NCBI GenBank assembly: GCA_964643725.1
Contig: CAZXTL010000039.1
Coordinates: forward strand, 1 to 14,375
From: DYQY01 sp964643725
GTDB lineage: Bacteria; Margulisbacteria; Riflemargulisbacteria; GWF2-35-9; DYQY01
Length of the DNA stretch: 14,375 bases
Direction: 5' to 3'
The notes beneath the pieces are model-generated. The model made no database searches, had not been told where the DNA came from, and saw only the letters and a list, made by a program, of their open reading frames with translations. This document shows, one piece after another, positions 5,758-12,026 of the stretch; position 1 is the first letter of the stretch; each line of letters starts with the position of its first letter. A program made the position numbers and the translations under genes.

Positions 5758-5793
5758 ATAATTACTGAGTAGTTAATTCTACTCAGTAATTAT
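5758..5793. terminator. perfect 15-bp hairpin between convergent genes
   Basis: ATAATTACTGAGTAG pairs perfectly with CTACTCAGTAATTAT around a TTAATT loop. It begins 18 bases after the CofD-like stop and ends 7 bases before the phosphohexomutase stop, where a shared bidirectional terminator is expected. There is no long T run, but both flanks are AT-rich. Confidence 0.75.
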
Positions 5794-5800
5794 AAGTATG

Positions 5801-7672
5801 TTATCTTCCAAAAGTTGCTAGTGCGTTATTTAAAATTCCCAACCCTGCTTCAGCATATGCTTTTTGACGCTCAGCTGTTTCAGTTGGACTTAATTCTGTC
5901 TTATTGGTAACTTCGTAATATACTCTAAACTTTGGTTCTGTCCCTGATGAACGTACCAATAACCAACTATTATCATCAAACACAAGCATGATGCCATCAG
6001 CAGTATTTGTAGCTACTACTTTTTTCGTTTCGTTACCAATTTTAAAGGACTGAGCATCCTTATATTGGTTCTGAAGTAACTTCTCAACATCAACTCTTAA
6101 TTTCTTCCAGTCTGGAATAGAAATATCTTTAACTTCTTTTGGTGATTGAGATGCATAGTAAAAACCATATTCATCCTGAAGTTCTTTATGAAATTCAGCA
6201 ATATCTTTGTTTTGAGTCATCATAATCTGTACTGCCATCAGGAATCCAGCTATACCATCTTTTTCAAGAGTATGTCCTCTGAAGGATATACCATCAGATT
6301 CTTCATATTTAACTAAAGCATCTTTTAAAGGACGGAAGAATTTAAATCCTACACCAACTTGGTCATTGCCTTGATTGTTGCCATTTGCAATAGAAACTGA
6401 AAACTTTGATGAAGGAAGCGTTGTAGCAACTGGACCAGTATAGGCAGCACTAAGAAGATGGCCATAAGCAATAGGACCAAACTGATTCATTGGGATATCT
6501 TTCTGAGCTGTTCCAAATCTTATTCTATCGGCATCTGGGTCAAGAGCTACAACCAGAGTCATTCTTCTGTTTGGCTGCTCAGTTTGTTTTGCCTTTGCCA
6601 TATCAATAATAACTTTTTGATTATTTGGATTAGGCTCAGGTTTAACCCCATGAAATGAGAAATCTTCATTGGTGTTAACAAATTTCATTGCTCCTGAACT
6701 AACTAACTCAGCAACTAATTCTTCTCCAAGTATCTTTTGGATATATCCTCTTGATGAACCATGCATGTTGTCTACAATGATATATAGTTCGTCTTGTTTT
6801 GATCTTAGAAACTCTCTGATTTGATTTAAATTAAAAAGTCCTTTTCCTGAAGCAGTCATTTCCTCTAAAAAGTTAACGTATAATGCAGCTGCATCTACGT
6901 TATTTTTATAATCAACATATGAAACTTCTGTTTTTAAAAAATCAGCATCATCTATCATATATTTCTCTGATTCTTTCATAATTAAATCAGTTAAATCTTT
7001 ATCAGCAGGTCCGCCATCAGCTGGATTAAATTTGAGTCCTGCGTAATCCATTGGATTATGTGAAGGCGTCATATTGATTGAACCAGCTGCACCAAGTTGT
7101 ACTACTACAGCTGAACCTACACCAGTAGGACATTCACCAGCAAAATATATCTTAATACCTGCATTTGCTAATTCCTTCATCGCTGCGTCCATAAACTCAT
7201 CACCCATGAATCGATTGTCTCTAAATACAACAATACCCTTTTCTTGAACTTCCTTAAAAGAAGAATATCCGTTAGTATCTAAAAATTCTTTGGAGTGCAT
7301 CATATCAATAATAGACCTAGTTACTTTATGAACATTTAAAACTGTAAAATCCTTACCGATGATACCTCTCCAACCTGATGTTCCAAAAACAACAGTTGTT
7401 GGCTCAGTTGATGTCTTTGCTTGTTCTCCCATAAATTCGCGTATTTGAGTAATGATATGTTTACAGGAAGTTACTTCCATAGAGGTAGCCTCTTTAGTAT
7501 TATAATAATTACCCAAAAGATTAGCTACTGCCCATAGGTCAGACTTAGCTATAGCTGTCTGAGTCTTTGCGATGATATCTTGATTATTAATTACCGCTTT
7601 AACTTCTGACATTATACTTTCAGTAAATAAGTCCATTTTATCTCTCCCGCTGGATATGATTTTATTTTGCAT
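5801..7672 (-). CDS. phosphoglucomutase/phosphomannomutase family enzyme
   Basis: A 623-residue alpha-D-phosphohexomutase, interconverting the 1- and 6-phosphates of a hexose. The four domains are recognisable in order: FGTSGWRG (96-103); the phosphoserine loop TPSHNP with Ser204 (202-207); the metal loop DPDADR (378-383); the sugar loop EESDG (457-461); and the phosphate-binding loop RSSGTEPKFR (574-583). Glucose versus mannose or other sugar preference cannot be read from this. It is longer than the usual 450-570 residues because of an N-terminal stretch of about 90 residues before FGTSG. Two starts both look usable: ATG 7672 with AAGGAG nine bases upstream, and ATG 7636 (MDLFTES) with GGGAG seven bases upstream. 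I give the longer one. The gene stands alone, with a candidate promoter at 7707-7736 and a hairpin downstream. Confidence 0.92.
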   Translation of the reverse strand: MQNKIISSGRDKMDLFTESIMSEVKAVINNQDIIAKTQTAIAKSDLWAVANLLGNYYNTKEATSMEVTSCKHIITQIREFMGEQAKTSTEPTTVVFGTSGWRGIIGKDFTVLNVHKVTRSIIDMMHSKEFLDTNGYSSFKEVQEKGIVVFRDNRFMGDEFMDAAMKELANAGIKIYFAGECPTGVGSAVVVQLGAAGSINMTPSHNPMDYAGLKFNPADGGPADKDLTDLIMKESEKYMIDDADFLKTEVSYVDYKNNVDAAALYVNFLEEMTASGKGLFNLNQIREFLRSKQDELYIIVDNMHGSSRGYIQKILGEELVAELVSSGAMKFVNTNEDFSFHGVKPEPNPNNQKVIIDMAKAKQTEQPNRRMTLVVALDPDADRIRFGTAQKDIPMNQFGPIAYGHLLSAAYTGPVATTLPSSKFSVSIANGNNQGNDQVGVGFKFFRPLKDALVKYEESDGISFRGHTLEKDGIAGFLMAVQIMMTQNKDIAEFHKELQDEYGFYYASQSPKEVKDISIPDWKKLRVDVEKLLQNQYKDAQSFKIGNETKKVVATNTADGIMLVFDDNSWLLVRSSGTEPKFRVYYEVTNKTELSPTETAERQKAYAEAGLGILNNALATFGR

Positions 7673-7706
7673 TATTTTACACTCCTTAATTAATATTAGA
7701 TACTGG

Positions 7707-7736
7707 AATATATCGAATAAATAAATAAATGCTTAA
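7707..7736 (-). promoter_or_regulatory. candidate promoter of the phosphohexomutase gene
   Basis: On the minus strand TTAAGC (7736-7731) is followed after 18 bases by TATATT (7712-7707), itself preceded by CGA. The predicted start near 7700 leaves a short leader containing the AAGGAG used by ATG 7672. The divergent spacer 7673-7816 must also hold the promoter of the small gene at 7817. Several TATAAT/TATATT-like runs lie at 7750-7768, but I cannot pick one. Confidence 0.4.
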
Positions 7737-7816
7737 TCTATCGAAAAATTATAATATATTGTATATATGCAAAAAATTCCCTCTAATCTGCGTTACTTAG
7801 TCATAAGGAGATTATT

Positions 7817-8041
7817 ATGAGTGAAGTCAATTCATTAATTAGTTCATTAGCACAAACAATGAATACCAATGAACAAATGGCAGATAATGTTAATGATGCT
7901 TTTGATTCTGCTCTTTTAGCTGCAAAAGAAGCTTCTTCTAAAGCTAATGCAATGCTCTCCAAGGCAACCGCTGACGCACTAATCTATGCCTCTGTGCCTT
8001 CTGAATCAATACCAAAAGAAACCTACTCTAGCCTATTGTAG
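7817..8041 (+). CDS. small hypothetical protein, helical and Ala/Ser-rich
   Basis: A 74-residue protein that I do not recognise. AAGGAG lies six bases before the ATG, a clean ribosome-binding site and the best support for its being real. The sequence MSEVNSLISSLAQ...DSALLAAKEASSKANAML has alternating hydrophobic and polar residues, suggesting one or two amphipathic helices. There is no signal peptide, no transmembrane segment and no Cys. The last 15 residues (SVPSESIPKETYSSLL) look flexible. It is divergent from the phosphohexomutase gene and 50 bases upstream of the unknown gene at 8092. A small structural or regulatory protein is possible, but nothing specific can be claimed. Confidence 0.65.
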   Translation: MSEVNSLISSLAQTMNTNEQMADNVNDAFDSALLAAKEASSKANAMLSKATADALIYASVPSESIPKETYSSLL

Positions 8042-8078
8042 GTATTACATATTCACTGAAATACTTTGATAAAAAATA

Positions 8079-8091
8079 CGATATATTTAAT
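8079..8091 (+). promoter_or_regulatory. CGATATATT -10-like element abutting the start at 8092
   Basis: CGATATATT (8079-8087) plus TAAT lead straight into the ATG at 8092 with no Shine-Dalgarno sequence. The arrangement is almost the same as at 4539-4551. The upstream TTTGATAAAAAA is AT-rich without a clear -35 box. Confidence 0.35.
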
Positions 8092-8736
8092 ATGAAGCAT
8101 AAAATAATTGCTCAAAACAATATTAATCATTTTGAAACTTTCCTAGGGTATGACATTGGCATACACGGAAATACAGCAGTTATTGTTACCCCAAAAACAA
8201 TTAGAAACCCCACTGGTTGTGCATATTCATTTACATTTAAAATTACTAATGAATGTGGATATAAAAGGGTGCTTTCCTTAGTATCTCAAAATGTTGATTA
8301 TAAAAATAATGAGTATAGTTTCGACCTTATGTGTTATTCAGCCCCTATACATGATAATTATAATGAAAGCGAACATGGGTTAAGAGGGGCCTGTATTACC
8401 AGCTCCCTTAGGGATAATGGCTTATTAAAACCATTATTAAGAATATTTCTAATATTACATCCAAACATTAATAAAACACATCCTGATTGTGAAATACCAC
8501 AACTTCATTATTCTTTGATGAAAAACTTTGGATTTAAGCCTATTGAGGGAGACACACCAAATGTCATGTATTTCCCTGAAACAAAATCATACTACCCTAT
8601 TAAAGGATACAGAATACCCTACTATTTCTATTCTGGACTTAATGAATTATGTGAAGCACAACATCAGGCAACTCCTAATAGATTTGGCAAAGGGATTCCT
8701 TTATACGTTGAAAAACAACTTTTTAGAGCTGATTAA
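8092..8736 (+). CDS. hypothetical protein, possibly acetyltransferase-like fold
   Basis: A 214-residue soluble protein with no signal peptide or membrane segment; I do not recognise the family. The N-terminal half has a beta-like run (TAVIVTPKTI, YSFTFKITNECGYKRVLSLVSQN). The middle HGLRGACITSSLRDNGLLKPLLRIFLIL followed later by HYSLMKNFGFKPIEGDT loosely recalls GNAT acetyltransferases (helix after a Gly-rich turn, then a 'Y..LGF' strand). The acetyl-CoA loop R/Q-x-x-G-x-G/A is not convincing. The C-terminus is rich in Tyr and Pro. It has no Shine-Dalgarno sequence, and its start follows a -10-like element directly. Its stop codon overlaps the stop of the convergent HAD gene by four bases. 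Coding status is likely from length and composition; function is unknown. Confidence 0.65.
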   Translation: MKHKIIAQNNINHFETFLGYDIGIHGNTAVIVTPKTIRNPTGCAYSFTFKITNECGYKRVLSLVSQNVDYKNNEYSFDLMCYSAPIHDNYNESEHGLRGACITSSLRDNGLLKPLLRIFLILHPNINKTHPDCEIPQLHYSLMKNFGFKPIEGDTPNVMYFPETKSYYPIKGYRIPYYFYSGLNELCEAQHQATPNRFGKGIPLYVEKQLFRAD

Positions 8737-9566
8737 AGTTTAACCAATAAGGAATAAACCTCTGTTGCTGTTCCTAATGTTTTAAAGGGAGAGAAAGTAG
8801 CTGTTTTATTCATAATGTCTATCCTTTGTTCTTTTTTAAATGTTTCTAATAAATGGATACCTGAAACATTTAGCTCTGGACATGCATTGTAAGCTAATTG
8901 CATATCACTAATCCCATCTCCAATATAAAAAATACAGTCATATTCACAAATATTAGTAATTTGATAAAACAAAATAGGATTTTGTTTATCTTTACCATAT
9001 TTAACTAAATCTTGATGATTTGTTAACCAACTATCTTGTATGTCTTCAACACTGATAACCTGATCAAAGAATTGATTAAGTTGAAAGTGAGTAAGAGCAT
9101 GAATTGCTTCTTTATATGTTCTACCAGTAATTATCTTCAAAGGACCAAATAACTTATACAGTTCAGTTAATTGCTCTATAGAAAAAATCAATGTTTCTGT
9201 TTCCCATAGACCTTTTGGCATATCGATTTTAGAATTTTCCCCCTCAATTTCTTTATATAAGCTATTCCCCAAATAATAACTTTGAAAAATTTCTTTTATT
9301 TCTTGAAATGAAACCTTTTGATTTAGTGAACCATCTATTTTAAAATCCAGAACATTTCCATGAGTTAATTCAGAATTTACCAAAGCATACGTTGCTAACC
9401 AGTCATTATTAAAGCCTGAAAGCATTTTAATATCAGATACTTTTTGTTTGTCTATTGGCTTTTTTATAAAGTACTCTACGGTAAGCTTTATTGCTTCAAG
9501 GTAAGATTTTTCTGTATTAATAAGTGTCCCGTCTATGTCAAAAATTAATAAATTTTTAACTTTCAT
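8733..9566 (-). CDS. HAD-superfamily phosphatase (subfamily IA type with GFNNDW motif)
   Basis: A 277-residue cytoplasmic hydrolase. Motif I is FDIDGT (9-14, nucleophile D10 and acid D12), motif II is IITGRT (145-150) and motif IV is YIGDGISDM (214-222). The cap region carries GFNNDW..TYAL (51-62). This resembles a HAD-IA clade known from cyanobacteria and archaea that I recall being linked to histidine genes; I could not check this. It is the last gene of the hisIE operon. Its ATG overlaps the end of the LpxB-like gene by 11 bases and lacks a Shine-Dalgarno sequence, so translation is probably coupled. The substrate is unknown; histidinol phosphate is a candidate from context only, and a sugar phosphate is equally possible. 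The gene shares TTAA at its 3' end with the convergent unknown gene. Confidence 0.85.
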   Translation of the reverse strand: MKVKNLLIFDIDGTLINTEKSYLEAIKLTVEYFIKKPIDKQKVSDIKMLSGFNNDWLATYALVNSELTHGNVLDFKIDGSLNQKVSFQEIKEIFQSYYLGNSLYKEIEGENSKIDMPKGLWETETLIFSIEQLTELYKLFGPLKIITGRTYKEAIHALTHFQLNQFFDQVISVEDIQDSWLTNHQDLVKYGKDKQNPILFYQITNICEYDCIFYIGDGISDMQLAYNACPELNVSGIHLLETFKKEQRIDIMNKTATFSPFKTLGTATEVYSLLVKL

Positions 9567-10632
9567 AGTACGTTTTGACTTTAGCTAACATTTGTTCTAA
9601 AACATTTGATGCTTTAGAAATAGAATTACATTTTTCTTTGATTTTTAATAGTTCTTGTTTATTATTTAACATTTCTATAATTTTAAGAGCTATTTGTTTA
9701 GGTGTTAATTCACCTACTAATTCAGGATATATTTCCTTCTTTTCTTTTCTGTTAACTAAACTTGTATACTCAACTGTTTTTCCCATATGTTTTAGTATCA
9801 TTCTTTTCTTGAAACCTCTACCACCTGGAAAATTAGCTAATAACCCAAGTAATCCAGGGAAATCAATTAGTTTCGGCTTGTTAAAAGGAAAGATAATAAG
9901 TGCTGGAGAATTAAGATACGCTAACTGAATATTATTAGTTCCAGGAATAGATACACATAATTCGGCAGTTTTCATAAGCTCTACACTTTTATTCTTTAAT
10001 ACATTTAGAACTCTAGAATCATACTTGGACTTATTAATCATATCATCTGGAATAAAAGGTGAAATATTGTAAATACACTTATATTCATTTGGTAAAAGTT
10101 TTGATACATCTTGAAATATTGGGAATAGTCCTCTGAATTGTCGTGGTCTACTACCAGGAAAAAAAACAATATTCTTTGTTTGTTTAAGTTTCTCAATCAG
10201 TTTTGTATCTTCTTTGTAGTCCTCAAAGAAAGAATACATAAGGTCACCATCGATATCCCTAGTAAAGATCTGATCAAATGATTTTTTAAAGCTTTGATCT
10301 CCTTCTGTATAAGCTATTGCTGGGAATTTGTATCTTTTCTTCAGCATCACTGCTTTATCCATACCCCCACCCATAAAAACGATACATCCCTTTTTATGTG
10401 GCTCAAAAGGTAGCTTAATTAATTTAAACCAAAACTCACTAGCAGAAAAAACATAATCAAGCTCTGGTATCTCACTGGCGACATCATATTCATTGCCAGT
10501 TTTAAATCTACAAGGAACAATAAACAATGTTATCCTAACATCTTTAAAATCTTTCTTAATTCTTTTAACAAAGGGATGAACCCATGTTGTTATTTCCCCT
10601 GGCCCATTAGACGTAATAAATAAATCAAACAT
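9556..10632 (-). CDS. lipid-A-disaccharide synthase-like glycosyltransferase
   Basis: A 358-residue GT-B-fold protein related to LpxB. The N-terminal lobe has SNGPGEITTW (8-17), IVPCRFKTGNE (38-48) and CIVFMGGGMDKA (83-94). The C-terminal lobe has FFPGSRPRQFR (157-167) and SIPGTNNIQLAYL (228-240) with PALIIFPF, the donor-binding region of this family. The SNGPGE..TW and GG.D forms match the divergent LpxB-like family of Cyanobacteria more than classical proteobacterial LpxB. Whether it makes lipid A is therefore uncertain; no other lpx gene is present here. There is no membrane segment, so it probably acts at the inner face of the membrane. The start has a strong AAGGAGG, and the gene overlaps the PHP gene by eight bases upstream and the HAD gene by 11 bases downstream. 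Confidence 0.85.
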   Translation of the reverse strand: MFDLFITSNGPGEITTWVHPFVKRIKKDFKDVRITLFIVPCRFKTGNEYDVASEIPELDYVFSASEFWFKLIKLPFEPHKKGCIVFMGGGMDKAVMLKKRYKFPAIAYTEGDQSFKKSFDQIFTRDIDGDLMYSFFEDYKEDTKLIEKLKQTKNIVFFPGSRPRQFRGLFPIFQDVSKLLPNEYKCIYNISPFIPDDMINKSKYDSRVLNVLKNKSVELMKTAELCVSIPGTNNIQLAYLNSPALIIFPFNKPKLIDFPGLLGLLANFPGGRGFKKRMILKHMGKTVEYTSLVNRKEKKEIYPELVGELTPKQIALKIIEMLNNKQELLKIKEKCNSISKASNVLEQMLAKVKTYYES

Positions 10633-11332
10633 TAAATTCCTCCTTAAATCTGTTTATATTTGTATTAACAATAAGCTCCTCAGGATAGTTAATCTCTTTT
10701 ACGAGCTGTATTGATTTATCTAGCATACCAATTTGTTCATGATAATGCGAATCACTATTTAAAATTATTTTATTTCCTATTTTTTTTGCAAGCGAAAATA
10801 GGTTTATGCCTAACTCATAAGAACCAGGTCTAATATATCCGTAAGAAGCATTATTTACCTCTATTAAAACATTCATTTCTTTAGCTTTAAGTAAAACTGC
10901 TTCATGGTCAATAGGAACTGCAGGGTTATCAATATGACCAAGAATTCTTACTTTATTTTTATCCATTACATTAAGATATCCATTGGTGTATTGTTGCTTC
11001 GTATAATAAGCTGGAGATGTCCCAGGATGATAACTGGCTATAGCATAATCTAAACCTGATAAAACAGTACTCCTTAGGTCTACAGCACCTTCTTCATCGA
11101 GGATATTAAGCTCAATACCTCTTAAAACTCTTACCCCCTCAATATAGTCAGGGAGTATTCTAAGGTTCATAAAATAATACTCAAAAGGCCCATCATACAT
11201 AGCAGGCCCATGGTCTGTAATCCCGATTACTTTTAGCTCTTTTGAGAATGCATATTTAGCATATTCTGTAATAGTAGAATACGCATGTTGACTAGCGAGA
11301 GTATGAAGGTGTAAATCAGCAACAATGTTCAT
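10625..11332 (-). CDS. PHP-domain phosphatase, YcdX-like
   Basis: A 235-residue metal-dependent phosphoesterase of the PHP family. Metal-binding motifs are DLHLHT (6-11), H16 in QHAYS, TDHGP (39-43), GIELN (72-76), H102 in ASYHPGT, H133 in GHIDNP and DSHYHEQIG (194-202). Together these give the trinuclear-site pattern of the YcdX group. Length is close to E. coli YcdX (about 245). YcdX has phosphatase activity but no settled cellular substrate. The ATG overlaps the hisIE stop (TAATG), so the two are translationally coupled. PHP proteins of a different subgroup serve as histidinol-phosphate phosphatase in Gram-positives, so a role in histidine synthesis is plausible but inferred from position only. 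Confidence 0.9.
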   Translation of the reverse strand: MNIVADLHLHTLASQHAYSTITEYAKYAFSKELKVIGITDHGPAMYDGPFEYYFMNLRILPDYIEGVRVLRGIELNILDEEGAVDLRSTVLSGLDYAIASYHPGTSPAYYTKQQYTNGYLNVMDKNKVRILGHIDNPAVPIDHEAVLLKAKEMNVLIEVNNASYGYIRPGSYELGINLFSLAKKIGNKIILNSDSHYHEQIGMLDKSIQLVKEINYPEELIVNTNINRFKEEFNV

Positions 11333-11955
11333 TATTTGTATCTTTTAAGTAATTCCTTTTGTATTTCAGAAATATCTACTCCTGCATCTACTAGACCAAG
11401 GATTAGATGAAATATAAGATCAGCTGATTCATATATTATTTCATCTTTATTTTTGTTTTTAAGAGCAATAACAGTTTCTACAGCTTCTTCACCTATTTTC
11501 TGGATTATTTTATCTGAACCTTTTTTAAATAAGGAGGTGACATAAGAACCTTCTGGCATCTCTGTTTTTCTACCTTCTAGTTTTTTATATAGATCAGAGA
11601 ATATTGAAAAAATTGCTGGTTTATCTGCTTCTTTTAGTGAAAGATTCCGATAAAAACATGTCTCGTTATTTGTGTGACAAGCAGGACCTGCTTCTTCCAC
11701 TAAAAAAACAAGACTATCTTCGTCGCAATCAACTAAAATATCTACAATTTTTTGAGTATTTCCTGAGGTTTCACCTTTAACCCATAATTCATTTCTGCTC
11801 CTAGAAAAATAAGTAGCAAATCCAGAAACGACTGTTTGTTCTAAAGATTCTTTATTGGCATACGCTTGCATAAGCACTTTACCTGTTTTGTAACTTTGTG
11901 TTACTACTGGAATTAGTCCATCTTTATTAAATTTAAGTTGTGAAAGATTTGTCAT
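11332..11955 (-). CDS. hisIE: bifunctional phosphoribosyl-AMP cyclohydrolase / phosphoribosyl-ATP pyrophosphatase
   Basis: A 207-residue fusion catalysing steps 2 and 3 of histidine biosynthesis in the cytoplasm. The HisI domain (about 10-104) has SRNELWVKGETSGN (53-66) and the metal/zinc residues DCDED (76-80) and CHT (93-95), with C100 nearby. The HisE domain (about 118-207) has LEGRKTEMPEGSYVTSLF (126-143), KIGEEAVETVIA (153-164) and YESADLIFHL (175-184). Length and order are those of standard HisIE. I start at ATG 11955, preceded by GGAGAGTGAG; a GTG at 11964 would add three residues but lies too close to the same site. It leads the four-gene operon with the PHP, LpxB-like and HAD genes. 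No other his gene is in the window. Confidence 0.95.
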   Translation of the reverse strand: MTNLSQLKFNKDGLIPVVTQSYKTGKVLMQAYANKESLEQTVVSGFATYFSRSRNELWVKGETSGNTQKIVDILVDCDEDSLVFLVEEAGPACHTNNETCFYRNLSLKEADKPAIFSIFSDLYKKLEGRKTEMPEGSYVTSLFKKGSDKIIQKIGEEAVETVIALKNKNKDEIIYESADLIFHLILGLVDAGVDISEIQKELLKRYK

Positions 11956-11981
11956 TATTCTCACTCTCCGTTACTCAAAAA

Positions 11982-11990
11982 AGTATATCA
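11982..11990 (-). promoter_or_regulatory. candidate extended -10 promoter of the hisIE operon
   Basis: On the minus strand TGATATACT is an extended -10 (TG-N-TATACT) about 27 bases before the hisIE ATG. The best -35 match, TTCCCC at 12010-12005, is weak, which is tolerable with an extended -10. It lies in the 71-base gap after the Enzyme I-like gene, so the operon may be transcribed independently or read through. Confidence 0.4.
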
Positions 11991-12026
11991 GAATATATGA
12001 TTCAGGGGAAGAAGCTGAAATAGATG

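Noticed and set aside
8528..8743. Second-frame 71-codon ORF within the unknown gene at 8092
   Set aside because: It is an out-of-frame overlap in AT-rich DNA with no ribosome-binding site of its own.
9575..9928. Plus-strand 117-codon ORF inside the LpxB-like gene
   Set aside because: It is a shadow of the minus-strand gene, which has a strong ribosome-binding site and conserved motifs.
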